Of a stretch of DNA of 64,000 nucleotides, positions 44,171 through 55,921 are shown piece after piece (position 1 is the stretch's first letter; each line of letters starts with the position of its first letter). Source of the stretch: Endomychus coccineus (taxonomy: Eukaryota; Arthropoda; Insecta; Coleoptera; Endomychidae); assembly GCA_958510875.1 (NCBI GenBank), contig OY294070.1:1116001-1180000 (forward strand), given 5' to 3'. A program made the translations under genes and the position numbers. The notes under the pieces are model-generated. The model saw only the letters and a list, made by a program, of their open reading frames with translations. It did not search any database and was not told the origin of the DNA.

Positions 44171-46487
44171 TACCGTAATATGGGGTAACTTGGTCACCTA
44201 TGATTTAATTTTTGTTTCGGTTAATACTTGTCCTCCTGTTCTTTTTTAGTTGGATTTTCAGGTGCCCATCTTTTATTCCAGGTAACTAGTAACTAAAAAT
44301 GGTGAGAAACTACCAGAGAACACCCGGGGCAAAGCCCTACCAAGACTACTCAGAAGAGAACATGCAAAAAGCCGTACAAGCTGTTAAGGAGGGGATGTCG
44401 AAAAAATTAGCTGCGCAAACGTATCAGGTACCTCGGACAACTTTGGGTCGTAAGATTCTTGGCAAAAATTCTGGAGCAGTGGGCCGCCCAAGAGTCCTTT
44501 CATCCGAGGAAGAACGCAGTATATCTGAGACCCTCGGAGTTGTGGCTGATTGGGGTTTCCCGTTAACCAGGCTGGATGTGAGGACGGTCATCGCAAAATA
44601 CCTAGACAAACAAGGGAAAACAGTCACGATCTTCAAAAACAACACTCCAGGAGAAGATTTTCTTGATGCATTCATCCAGAGAAACAGGTTGTCCATTCGC
44701 CTAGCCTCGAACATAAAAAGGTCCAGATCATCCGTCGACCGTGAAGACATTTTAAATTTTTTCACCAATATCAATGAAGCCCTGAACGATGCAGATGATT
44801 TCAATATCTACAATTATGACGAGACAAATGTCACAGATGATCCTGGAGCAAAAAAAGTGGTGGTCCCCAGAAACACAAAAAGGGTTGAAAGGGTACAGAA
44901 CCACTCTCGCACCTCTATTAGCATTATGGTGTGCGGAAATGCAAAGGGGGATCTACTGCCTCCCATGGTCGTTTATAAATCTGAAAATTTATATGAAAAC
45001 TGGACAGAAGGCGGCCCTCCTAGAACGAAATATGCCAGTAGCCCCTCCGGTTGGTTTGATATGAACCTGTTCGAGACATGGTTTTTCAAAATCCTCCTCC
45101 CGCACATAACGGAAACACGAAAACCTGGTGCTACAAATATTGTTGTAGGTGATAATCTCGCCAGCCACTTTTCACCTGCAGTTATTCAGTCCTGTAAGGA
45201 GCATGGTATTTATATAACTCCATTTCCTGCAAATGCCACCCATCTAATGCAGCCACTTGATGTAGCTGTATTTGGACCCATGAAAAAGTGCTGGAGAAAG
45301 ATTTTAGACAACTGGAGAAAGGAAAGCCGATATCCAGGAAATCTTCCCAAAGAGCAGTTTCCCAATTTGCTTTCTAGGTTATGGAAAGCCATATCTGAGA
45401 GTGTCAGCCAAAATTTGATATCTGGATTTCGAGCCACTGGGCTTTATCCACCTAATGCAAACGAGGTTCTGAAAAGAATTCCAGATGGATTAACACCAGA
45501 CGATCGAGACACCATTGGAAGATCTCTTGATGCATCATTGATTGATCTTCTGAAAGAACACAGAGGAATTAGCAGTGAAGCAAATCCGAAGAAAAAAAGG
45601 GGCAAGAAACTTCAGCCTGGTAAAAATTTGGCAACAGATGAAGATGATAACCTGGCTCCCACAGATGAACCAATTGTAACTGAATCGAAGCCATTAGCTG
45701 GCCCAGGATCGTCTGGTATAGTCGGAAAGAACAAAAATAAGAAGAAATCTCGTCCAATTCAGCCTAGGCAAAAAAGTGAGAGACAAAAGAAAAGTGAAAC
45801 AGATGCAAAGTGTGGCCTTTGTTTTTGTAACTGGAAAGACTTTCTTGGCGGACAAGAATGGATCAAATGTATTCAGTGCCTTAAATGGATATGTGGCCTA
45901 TGCAACAACGGAAGTAAAGATCCTTATTTCAAATGCGATTACTGTGACGATTCTGATGCAGAGCCGTTGGAATATCAAGACGATTCTGACGCCGACAAAG
46001 ATTTTACACCCCAGTGAATGAGCTAAGATTTAGTTGGAGTTACGAGTTTAGATTTTCTTTTACATTTTATGTTGTTTCTGTATCTCTAAGTTTGATATTT
46101 TTATAAATAAAATATTTTTGGGAAATTTTTGTCGTTATTTTTGTGTTATTTATGAAATTTTCGAACTGAAATAAGTAGCTACGGGTTCGTTTTATCAATT
46201 TCCAAACGAATTCGGGGTAACTTGGCCATGCAAACCATTAAAAACGTTCATTTCATTGAAATTAGCAAAAGTGACCAAGTTGCCCCAAACCCGGGGTAAC
46301 TTAGACACCCCACATACATATATTTTTTTCTTATATTAAACAAAAACATTACTTTTTACGAACTTCAGCTCTTTCATTAAGTTGAAGTCGGTTTGGGGAA
46401 AAAATTTGGTCCACATGCGTCAAAATATAATGAAGATATTTTGAAAAAAGTCTGAAAAGAGTGACCAAGTTGCCCCGTTTTACGGTA
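44171..46487 (+). mobile_element. pogo/Tigger-like DNA transposon, complete
   Basis: TACCGTAATATGGGG at 44171 and CCCCGTTTTACGGTA ending 46487 are the edges of terminal inverted repeats of about 27 bp with three mismatches. TA stands at both edges, the target duplication expected for Tc1/mariner/pogo elements. Subterminal copies of the same GGGGTAACTTGG motif occur on both strands at about 46213 and 46271-46312. It carries one intact transposase gene and lies between P450 genes A and B. Confidence 0.92.
44299..46017 (+). CDS. pogo/Tigger-like DDE transposase, 572 aa, intact
   Basis: The N-terminal helix-turn-helix of psq/CENP-B type (about 17-60) contains MSKKLAAQTYQVPRTTLGRK. A second DNA-binding region follows, around 90-145. 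The DDE_1 catalytic core has acidic residues in YNYDETNV (Asp174), IVVGDNLASH (Asp285) and MQPLDVAVF (Asp321), the D-D-D pattern of the pogo group. After a Lys-rich linker (about 425-500) the C-terminus has eight cysteines in four CxxC pairs plus nearby residues (about 505-549, CGLCFCNW, CIQC, CGLC, CDYC), resembling a PHD or related zinc finger. It excises and inserts the element at TA sites. There is an AATAAA at 46106-46111, 89 bp after the stop. No lesion is visible, so it may be active. Confidence 0.93.
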   Translation: MVRNYQRTPGAKPYQDYSEENMQKAVQAVKEGMSKKLAAQTYQVPRTTLGRKILGKNSGAVGRPRVLSSEEERSISETLGVVADWGFPLTRLDVRTVIAKYLDKQGKTVTIFKNNTPGEDFLDAFIQRNRLSIRLASNIKRSRSSVDREDILNFFTNINEALNDADDFNIYNYDETNVTDDPGAKKVVVPRNTKRVERVQNHSRTSISIMVCGNAKGDLLPPMVVYKSENLYENWTEGGPPRTKYASSPSGWFDMNLFETWFFKILLPHITETRKPGATNIVVGDNLASHFSPAVIQSCKEHGIYITPFPANATHLMQPLDVAVFGPMKKCWRKILDNWRKESRYPGNLPKEQFPNLLSRLWKAISESVSQNLISGFRATGLYPPNANEVLKRIPDGLTPDDRDTIGRSLDASLIDLLKEHRGISSEANPKKKRGKKLQPGKNLATDEDDNLAPTDEPIVTESKPLAGPGSSGIVGKNKNKKKSRPIQPRQKSERQKKSETDAKCGLCFCNWKDFLGGQEWIKCIQCLKWICGLCNNGSKDPYFKCDYCDDSDAEPLEYQDDSDADKDFTPQ

Positions 46488-46734
46488 CTAACATAGCAGA
46501 GTGGTTAGTGAAACAATTTAACAACTTCCAAACCCCATCAAACTTGTTTACAAACAAAATTTTTGAACTAATTGCAAAATTGAAAGATTAAAAACTTGAA
46601 CCTGCTCTCATACTCTCGTTTTATTCGATGTTGTTTCACTATTCACATACATCCCCACCATCGAGTTGATAAACATTATAACAACGGGTTTCCAATATTA
46701 ATATCCCCATACTAACTGTATAGAATACAGTTAA

Positions 46735-46885
46735 CTCTTTAGGTATGGAGCAAAGGTTTTCCACTTTCAACAGAAATTACTAGAAACAAACAAGCGAATT
46801 TGCAATGAGCAATCGACTCTCTCCTTTCTCTGTCAATATATTTCTAAGCAAACTTCCTTAAATCGAAATAATCAGTTCCCAAACA
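46735..46885 (+). mobile_element. Penelope-like reverse transcriptase scrap
   Basis: Plus-strand broken frames read MEQRFSTFNRNY, then KQTSEFAMSNRLSPFSVNIF. This corresponds to the FNxxYYEQTxGxAMGxxLSP block of Penelope-like reverse transcriptases and to the better copy at 52640. Confidence 0.65.
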
Positions 46886-46918
46886 TTTTGGCACATAGAG
46901 AGTTCCTAATTCCCCCCC

Positions 46919-47153
46919 ACATCATTGGAATTTCAGCAACCGTGAGAGCTACAACATTGGTTAAATGGGGAAAGTAGTATCTTACCTATAAGAAAATGTG
47001 GAACTTTGAACTCACATCTTAAAAACAGCATTTCTGTCCGAAATGTCATGAGTTCCGAGTTGTCCTTCATTTCAAACCTGATTCTAATACAGAACAAAAA
47101 AGGGAACAACTTTCCCCATTTAACTCTTACGGTTAATGAAATTCCAATGATGA
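46919..47153. repeat. ~235-bp foldback repeat
   Basis: The left arm (ATCATTGGAATTTCAGCAACC, then TTAAATGGGGAAAG) and the right arm (CTTTCCCCATTTAA, then GGTTAATGAAATTCCAATGAT) are inverted copies with one small insertion. A diverged single arm recurs at about 59200-59262. This is a MITE-like family with no clear target duplication. Confidence 0.6.
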
Positions 47154-47174
47154 GGGACGAATTTGGGATACACT

Positions 47175-48340
47175 ATATAATGAGTATGCCCGCCATTATA
47201 AGTGAAGGTTGTGATAAGATGAATATAATATAGATAATATTATAATAATCAGAATTAAGTCAATTTTCAATATATTAATGTATTCTACAAACTGTATCTC
47301 AAAAAGTCGGGTCGTTGCCCCTGGATATTGAACTTTAAACGTAGAGGTTTGAGCGGTAACCCAAATTTGTAAAATCCTCCCATATCGGACAGGGCTCACG
47401 ATTTCCAAAAGAGATATAAAGAGTCACGTAGGAAATGAAACATACTGTTTTTATCTAGGTTTAATTTTCACCGGTAAAGGAAATGCCTGCATTGTAACGA
47501 ATTAATTATAATAAATATGAAATTGATTGTAATAAATAATTTTAATCGATATCGGAATGTGATAAAGACAGAATTACCAATAAAATTACTGTGGTGGGTG
47601 GTATAATCTTCATAAATAATAATTCTACCAGTGATACCGATAATTTTTATTTTAAGACTCATTCAATCAGACAATAAAGTTTGTTCTATTATAGTCACAT
47701 GGACATGTTTACTGCGTCGATTCATATTCAGTATCAGGTTAGATATGCATTTAAAAAAGGTAATTGTAAAATGTGTGACAATCACGTAATTTTTCCATAA
47801 ATCTGAGAATTTCCCCAACTTTCAAAATGATGGTGAGTATGTCGTTGTTTAGTTTATAACTATTTCAAATTCAAAACAGAACTTTTCGGCATAAGACCAC
47901 AGATATAATCTATTGAAATTACCTCGATTTAAAATGAGAGAGTACGTATGTGTCTGGAACTAACGAAATGATACTCCACGATCATAAGGATGATTTTAAG
48001 AAACATAAATAAAGGTCGAAAAAAGCTTCAAAAGCGAAATACAGCCCACTAAAGGTTGAACCCAAAACGGGAAAAGATGAAATTATGAACGGTGAATAAG
48101 TGTACGATTCCTCAACTATATCTGCAAATCATAAATATGAATTCATACCAAAGAGTCTAGAATTACCTATTTACCATTTTGAATTTCATAATTTTATCTT
48201 GAACCGTATCGAAGATAGTTAGAAAAATCGATATTCAGAGGGTCGTAGCTTCCATAGGAAGCATTTTTCGACTCTTGTTCATATCAACTTTTTTTATAAT
48301 CATTCGAACAAGGAGATCCTAAAATATAATAACGTAATTT
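47175..48340. other. Upstream region of P450 gene B
   Basis: No gene is seen. The stretch is AT-rich with short frames only. TGTTGTATTCCAG ending at 48372 looks like a 3' splice site just before the start codon, as in genes A and C. Confidence 0.4.
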
Positions 48341-48381
48341 TGAGAAACCCTGTATATTGTGTTGTATTCCAGGAGATAAAT

Positions 48382-51300
48382 ATGGACGACATACTCTTAT
48401 ATTTAGGTACACTCAGGATATCGACCGTGTTAATTTTCATATTAACAATGATCTGCGCGATATGGTTGGGTCAGTTTCATTGGAGGCGACGCGTCATGTA
48501 CCGAATGGCTGACAAGATACCAGGACCTAAGGGATATCCTGTCATTGGTATAATATTCGACTTTCTTGGTAATTTAAAATGTAAGTTTCTATTAAACAGG
48601 GATTCCAAAATTATTCGGATGTGTATGATGTATGATGAACATGGTTCCGAAAAATGTACCTTGTGGAACACCCTAGTAGACCTCTTCTAAGCGTCGGGAA
48701 TAGCAAAATCAAAACTATAAAAACGATCCTTGGTTATTGCACGTATAGATTGTACAAAAACATAAATTTTTCGCATAACCCGCACTTCAATATTGCTAAA
48801 AAAATTGTACTTGTAATTTAATTTTTTTTTTTATTCTCAGATAACCTTTGGAACTTATCCAATAGGATCTTAGGGTAATACCGATTCGAATTTTAGATAA
48901 GTTATGCCTAAAAAGTATTATTTTATTAGGGTCATAATCAAGATCTAACTTGGTCAAACATCGTCTGAGGTTAAAACTAAAGTTAGAAACGATTTTTTGT
49001 CAATCGAAATCATATCACAACGCAGTTTCATTAAAATCGGTTAGGTCGAGCAAAAGGTTTTTGTACTAGATATTTTTCAGATATAAATCGTCAACTTTTC
49101 CGTATTTTCGAAGAATACGATCCCATCGCCAGATGTTGGTTCGCGCACAAACTGTGCATTATGATCAGCAAACCGGAACATTACCAAATAGTCCTGAACA
49201 GTCCTCACTGCATGGAGAAAAACTTCTTGTACAGTTTCATCGCAGACGTTGTGGGTACTGGACTACTTTGTGCGCCACGTGAGTATCACATCAAACGACA
49301 GTGAGTGATTCTGAAATTAATGCCACAGGCCCTAATAACATTTCCCCCAAAACTCAATAACAACGGAGTTATTTGGTTGGTTTTCAAATCAATCAACGCT
49401 TTTGCTACTGTACGATTCTTCTCAAATTTGGAACACTTACCACCGATGTTTTTTCGTATCTTTCTTCCAAATTTGATGTAAATATTTCAACTTCAAATGA
49501 CCAAACCTCGATCATCAAAGAATCACCCATACCTATCTTCCTTTATATTTTCAGCACATCCAAAAGCTGCAAAAGAAGTCATTCAGTTGCGTTACGAGAG
49601 AATGAGCTGTGTCGAAAAAATTCCTTACAAAAATTTGCTTGCACTATAAATGATAAAAGAGTTTGTGGCATTGATTTCTCAAGTACATCCCCTGAATTTG
49701 TTTGCTTATAATTTCCTGTCTACCCCCAAATTATTAGATGATTTTCATTTCATACTTTTGGTGTACAAATTTTTCAGTTACGAAATGGAAGAAAAACAGA
49801 AAAATCATAGCTCCAACTTTCAATCCCAAAATACTGAATTCTTTCGTAGACGTGTTTGCTGAACAAAGCGAAGTGTTAGTGGACCAATTGAAACAATTTG
49901 TGGGAAAAGAGATTACCGATATTCACAATATCTTCACAGCTACAATTCTCGATATTATATGTGGTAAGTGGGTGTTTCCATTTGGGTAGAAAACAATACT
50001 CTAGATCGATTCAGTAATGCTCAACACTTCCCTTACACTATATACTACGTGTAGTGAGGGATGTAAAAAGCGGCGATCGCTACATTTTGCGGTAACCGCA
50101 TCACCATCCGCTATGATGTCTTGACCAAAATTAGTGAGGCGGACACCCCATTTGTTACAGTTCTAAGTTATTCGAATAGTAATTTTTAGTTTGTTTCTAG
50201 AAACGGCCATGGGGATCAAAGTTGATGCCCAACTAACGGGGTCTGAGTTCGGTAAATGGGCTGATACGTATGTATATGATCTTAGGAGCTACCTAAAGAT
50301 ATTTCTACTATACCCGATCATTTTTTCAGAATATTGTCGATCGTTTTCGCAAGGATGCTAATCTTTTACTACCACGCTGATTCACTCTTCAACTGTACCT
50401 CTTTGGGGAGGAAATTCTGGCATACTGTAGGCAAAATGCATGGTTTCACAGGAAAGGTGAGTGAGTGTACGTGTTCCATTGGATCATCCCTTCTACCAAA
50501 GGTGTTGCATGTAAGAAAATGGAGAAATCCTCGGGCATTCCAATAGTTGTGACTTCCATCATCAATTATCTGCCTAATTCAATACATTTACGAAGACTGT
50601 GACCAACACAAAAGCGTCTCAATAAGTGTACCCAAACCTCATATTGTTACAATGTGGTGAAGTATGTTCGCCGAAAGGGAGGAGTGACGTCATATTTAGT
50701 TATAAGTCATATAAAGCAAAATGATCTCGTAGGTGTGACATCATCGATCAAACGAATAGCTCTCTTCTGGATATAATCCAAGAGCTTCAGCGTAAGTTTG
50801 GGAGCCAAACTCCAAACATGTGTATACTTGTATAGTACTACAGGACAGGACGAATCTTGCTTTCAATGAGGAGCTGCTGGGATGTAAAGTACCTCTTGGT
50901 ACGGAATAGAAAACCCATGAGAGGATGCTGTTTCGTGGTGATCTCTAGGATTGTTATGGAAGACCTCATAGTTGTACCTGACATTATTCCTGAAGAAGAT
51001 GCAAGCTTGAGTTTTGGTTGCATTAAACTCAACTTATCAGATCCCCATTTCAAAATATATATCTATGATATTACCTTCTCTTTTTCGACGAACAGAACAT
51101 AATCGAGTACTAGTTAGATGCATTCAAAACGATACTATAGGAAATTAATTTTGATTCCAGGTTGTGGCAGAGAAGAAAAAAAAGTTTGAACAGAATATAG
51201 ACAACATCGGCAACGAAGATGACGATGGTAAGATTAAGCGCATTCTAAATAACGTAGGTATTTAGAAGAAGTCACTCATACGATTCTTTAAAGTAAATAA

Positions 51301-54167
51301 TCACATAATATAGACCTGTCTACCTCGGTCCAACATCTTGTGTGTAGATACTTTCCATGCTATTCATATTTTGTGTGAGCTGCTTAAGCATTTTCCGTTA
51401 GATAATTAGCTGGGAACTTTACCCAGTGAGCTTTATTTTGCATCACACCATCATGGTATATTAGTATCTCAAATTTCAACATTACCATAGTTCTGTTTGA
51501 ATGGTATATTTATTATGTTGTGAATACACTACTCAACACAATTTCTGTCAATAATCTCGTAAACCATGGCATGTGGGCTGCTCTCTTGTTCTTGTTCCGG
51601 ATGCTTAAGGCCTGATTTGATCATTTGTGCTTTGTTTTTTCCACCAATCACCACCATGACATATTAGTAGCTCAAATTTCTACATTCCCACAGATTTGCT
51701 TGAATAGTATATTTATTTTGTTGTTAAGACTCTAACCAAACGACAGCAGTGATCAATAATCGTCAATTGAACTGACGATATTTCTAGCAAATTGACAATT
51801 TAGTTGAACTTGATGACATGCTAGATTTAGACGTCATTCTTAACTTTTACAGGCACTATCGCTCGAAAACCATTTCTAGATATGTTGCTTCAAATTTCGT
51901 ACGAAGGGGCTAAGTTTACTGACCAGGAATTGAGAGAAGATGTCGATTTGATTTGTATTGGGGTAAGTATCCTTTATAAAATAGATTTGTCTTGAAATCG
52001 AAGGATATAACATATAACACGTTTATGTAAGAAATTAGATATAAGTGAATATATGGATATTAATTTATCTCATATTGACTTTCGCCAATTAACAAGTTAC
52101 TGATCGATTTAGACTAGACAGACATCATTAATAAGTTTATGTTACAGGGTTCCGATACAACAGCCCTCACCATGAGTTTCTGCTTATCGATGCTTGGCAT
52201 GCACCAGGATCTTCAGGTATTAAAAACGGGTTTGTGTTTTATAGATTCAATAAATTATGATTTATATTAGCCAGATGCTGGAAACGGTTTAATTATGTGT
52301 TTTGGGTCATTCTTGGAAGGCGATACAAAAAATACTATACAATTTTCATCAATTTGGCCAATTTTTCACAACTGCTTCTAGCACTCATTCCTGATGAATC
52401 ACTACACTAATAATAATAGTAAAATTTTCAGCAAAAGGTGTATGAAGAAGCAATCGACGTACTCAATGACCGACCTGCGACTGCTGAAGATCTTCCCCGA
52501 TTGAAGTACTTGGAAAGAGTCGTCAAAGAAACCCTCCGGTTATTTCCTCCTATTCCATTCATTATCAGGGCTTCGGAGAAATATATACAACTTGGTAAAT
52601 ATACCATAAATAAGAAACAATCCCCCTAAACCGTGATCCTTACGTCTTTAAGTATGGAGCAAAATTATTTCCCTTTCAACAAAAATTACTATGAACAAAC
52701 AAGCGGATGTGCAATGGGCAATTCACGCTCTCCTTTTTTGATCAATATTTTATTAATCGAACTTGAAATCTTAAAATCAAAATTAAATCAGTTTCCAAAA
52801 GCTAACATCAGTGAAGATTTTGATTTACATGGCTTTTTGAACACGCTTAATAGCCATGTGATTCACTCATATTCACTGTCGAAATAGAAACAAATAAGCT
52901 TCCTTTCCTTGATAGTAACATTATAAAAGATGGTTAAACCAATTTAAACGAATAGGTATAGTGCTGCGGATTCAGCTACACCCTTTGAGCCAGCAAAATT
53001 ATAGCAACGAAGTTGAGAAACTCCAACAAATACAGTCAGAAAATGGTTACAACAAATCAATTACTTAATTTCTAAACAAAAAAGGAAATTGAAAGGCAAC
53101 CAATTAACTAAAATAGAGCCATTACTTTCAAATAGTTGAATAAAATTGAAAACAAGTAAGCCTAAAATATAATTTTTCCAGATGAATATGTCATCCCAGC
53201 AAACTCATCCATCGTACTTGGTTTCCTCCACACTCAACGAAGTCCCAAATATTGGGACGATCCACTGAAGTTCGATCCCGATAGATATCTGCAGGAAGCA
53301 GCTTCCAAACGTCACCCTTATGCATTTTGTACATTTTCCGGCGGACCGAGAGACTGTGTAGGTGAGTTTCCAAAACATCCAGAATGGCGTTAATGCTTAT
53401 TGTAATAACACTGATTTTCTTATCCAACCATTTGCAACGGGACATATTTGAACAAGAACATTTTCATTCTTTCAGACCTAACAAAACAGACTCGACCGTT
53501 GCAAACCATTTTTTTCAAACAGGCCACACCTTTCCTAATTTTGATAGTCTAAGCATTTTACATAATTAAATCAAAGGTTTCAAATTGAATACATTAGCAT
53601 CAATAGCAATTCATGAAAGTGACAAAAACACTCGTAACAATATCCTCAATCAACAGATACACCTATATCAAAGTGATCTTTTTCTTTGTCTTTCAAAGCA
53701 CACTTAGAATAATTCTTAGAATATTGAATAATAATTATCCTAAAGTTGTACTTTAGTTTCTATTTATACTTGAACTGCTTATTGTTAACTTCATAGTTTT
53801 GTATCTGTTTGATAATGGCACTTCGTAATGTTTTCACATTATTATTTAAAAAAATTAAATTATTTTAATCATGTAAATTCAATATTCATAGTAACAATTA
53901 GCAGCATTTTCTGTGCCATTTACCACGTTCATCGTCTGCAATTGCTCGGATTGCAGCATCAACTTGGGAATGTTTCTCAATATTCAATTGGTTTCAGGTC
54001 AGAGATACTCCATGATGATGCTGAAAGGGCTTCTGTCGGCGGTGATTCGTAAGTACAAGATCTTCTGCGAGTACAAATCCGTCGCAGACATAGAACTCAA
54101 ATCGAAAATGACTCTCCGGCCAATCGATGGTTTCAAAGTGAGGTTAGAAGAAAGGGAGTCAGTTTGA
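48382..54167 (+). CDS. Cytochrome P450, CYP4 clan (gene B), 11 exons, 511 aa
   Basis: Exons: 48382-48580, 49081-49278, 49778-49963, 50201-50267, 50330-50456, 51161-51227, 51853-51962, 52148-52216, 52432-52594, 53182-53361, 53998-54167. Introns are GT-AG with the same phases as gene A, and the first ten exons have exactly the same lengths. The protein begins with a membrane anchor (ISTVLIFILTMICAIWLG). It continues with the KIPGPKGYP hinge, TKWKKNRKIIAPTF, ETAMGIKVDAQLTGSEFGKW, the I-helix GGSDTTALT, KETLRLFPP, and the heme loop FSGGPRDCVG with the cysteine. It is a predicted ER monooxygenase. An Asp replaces the usual Asn or Gly just before the heme cysteine. It is the closest relative of gene A (KYLER.VKETLRLFPPIPFI shared). 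Introns 5, 9 and 10 hold retroelement fragments. No coding lesion. Confidence 0.92.
50640..51070 (-). mobile_element. Non-LTR retrotransposon fragment in P450 B intron 5
   Basis: The minus strand reads, in mixed frames, LSFNATKTQACIF, then HGFSIPYQEVLY, then HVWSLAPKLTLKLLDYIQKR and RAIRLID. These match the C-terminal half of the family at 38165-39240 (VWSLTPKHTLG). Truncated and frameshifted. Confidence 0.68.
52633..53150 (+). mobile_element. Penelope-like element, reverse transcriptase fragment (P450 B intron 9)
   Basis: The plus frame reads MEQNYFPFNKNYYEQTSGCA, then MGNSRSPFLINILLIELE, and later VEIETNKLPFLDSNIIKDG. These are the conserved palm and following motifs of Penelope-like reverse transcriptases. 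The catalytic YVDD-type block is missing between them and several stops follow. Confidence 0.8.
53440..53710 (+). mobile_element. Penelope-like element, GIY-YIG endonuclease end (P450 B intron 10)
   Basis: The plus strand reads EQEHFHSFRPNKTDSTVANH, then FFQTGHTFPNF. After a stop comes KGFKLNTLASIAIHES. This is the C-terminal part of the GIY-YIG endonuclease domain of Penelope-like elements. It is in the same orientation as the reverse-transcriptase fragment in intron 9, with P450 exon 10 between them. Confidence 0.72.
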
Positions 54168-54885
54168 CTAAGGAAGTATAAAGAATTCATTCCCTCCATC
54201 GATAACTCTAGCCAAGCAGCCACTACTACTGGATTACCATAATGTATATTATAATACAAAATATGTTTCTCTATAGTTGTTTTCTTTATTTCAATTCAGA
54301 TCCACAGTGCAAATGGCCGACATAAAAGAAGCATAGTGTGATTTAGCTGTCGATACACTAATAAGTATGAACTACTCACCCTCCGGGAAATGCATGGTTA
54401 TTTCGAAAACTTATGTAGCAAGTGATTTTCCTCTTGTTTTGAAAGTGCACAAGATTTCAACAAGATCAGTAATTATCTTATGAAGAGAGTCCAAATGTGG
54501 AAAATTTCATCAACATATCTTCTTCAAGGGGTGGGGCAGACAAATGGGATAGTTTTTTTCCGGAATCTCATGTAGGCAGTGATTTTCGTCTTGTTTTGTA
54601 GATCGAGTATGCATTTTAGGTATAAGAAAATTACGATACATGGTTAGATGCGTATTTTCACTTCCCTCACAAGGGAATTCTCCCCTACATATTACAAGCG
54701 TCGTGTTTTGTAAAAGAACATGCAATTTTTTTTGGTGGGGACATTTGAAAAACAAAATGTATATCACACCTGACCACAAAACTTGAACAAAACTTGAACG
54801 AATTAAAAGTGAGGATTGAGCAAAATTTGTAGGGAAATAAAAATAACATTAAACCAATTAGTTTTTTTCATTAAAAAAGCAAATG
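54168..54885. other. 3' flank of P450 gene B
   Basis: No gene. No canonical AATAAA follows the stop closely; an AATACA at about 54252 is the nearest weak candidate. The rest shows only short frames and no repeat pair. Confidence 0.35.
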
Positions 54886-55050
54886 GAGTGCAACTAAGGA
54901 CTCAGTTCAAATCTGGCAACCCCGTTTAAACAGGAAGTTCTTATATATGTCCTAAAAAATATGTGAAACTTTCGTTTCACTGTCGATATTGCAACATTGC
55001 ATCTGGCTGGTGAGGACAAAATCGAGCTACTGATGATTTAGCAGATCATA
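54886..55050. repeat. Dispersed repeat, copy 2 (unclassified)
   Basis: Related to 1770-1925, with the same order of blocks (GGAGTGCAACTAAG, CTCAGTTCA, CAACCCCGTTTAAAC, GCAACATTGCATCTGGC). No coding content. Confidence 0.6.
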
Positions 55051-55224
55051 GTGGACTACATCTTTGAGCACATCGAGTCCTATGTCTTAAAATAACACGG
55101 TCTTACTATTTCAAATCGCACACAATATGTGTAAACTATTTTTATAAAGGTCTAATTGAATAAAGAATTATTCTATTCTTATTAGTGTTTCGTATTTATT
55201 GTAATTTTTAAATTTTTTCCAATC

Positions 55225-55720
55225 TTACCTCTTTAGGTAAGTGTTACCTACGATAGCTACTTTTCACAAGACATCAAAGTGACATCTGGGGTACCACAGG
55301 GAACACATTTAGGACCGTTATTGTTTTTGTTATTTATTGATGAGCGCTGTAGGTCCCTTAGTTGTAACTACCAGATTTTTACGGATGATCTCACAACAGG
55401 AAACAAATAAGATCAAGAATTGGTGTAAAACCGATAAACTTGATCTAAATATTGAAAAATATAAGATTAAGACCTATGCACGTAAACTCGTCCCATTGTT
55501 TAATAACTATACGGTTGATAATACATCTACCAGTTGAACGGAATATAAAACAAATAAAGCTCGGTTTTGTTCTAAGAATTAATAAATAACTTGTGGATAC
55601 TCTACAATTGAGTTATTATATTACGGATTTATTCGATCTAGGCTGGAATATTGTCCCCTGGCATGGTATTCATATTACGAGTGTTAAAAACAAACCCTTG
55701 AAATAATTAAATACTATTAT
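55225..55720 (+). mobile_element. Jockey-like reverse transcriptase fragment
   Basis: The plus strand encodes SQDIKVTSGVPQGTHLGPL, then LLFLLFIDE. After frameshifts come a degenerate FTDDLT block and YIRIYSI-type remnants with a SRLEYC-like segment. The VPQG..LGPLLF motif is the reverse-transcriptase signature of jockey-type elements. It is a different family from 38165-39240. Confidence 0.72.
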
Positions 55721-55752
55721 ATTGGATAGTGGACTTCCGCGGACAGCTAATC

Positions 55753-55921
55753 TTGAAAAATCTTGTCTTCCGGATGGATTCCGCGTCACAATAGCTCGAC
55801 TCAGTTTCAGTTCAAGCCTCAAGCCTTGCCCTGAAGATGCCACCTGTAATGGTTGGCGAAACGTCGGCATCAAGTCGAGCTATTGTGACGCGGAATCCAT
55901 CCGGAAGACAAGATTTTTCAA
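55753..55921. repeat. Perfect 49-bp inverted repeat with hammerhead-like core in the loop
   Basis: 55753-55801 and 55873-55921 are exact reverse complements (arms start TTGAAAAATCTTGTC). The 71-bp loop contains CTGAAGA (55831-55837), a GCCACC/GGTTGGC helix, GAAAC (55858-55862) and GTC (55863-55865). TGCC before and GGCA after can pair as stem I. The arrangement is like a minimal hammerhead ribozyme from Penelope-like or related retroelements. No coding sequence. Confidence 0.7.
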
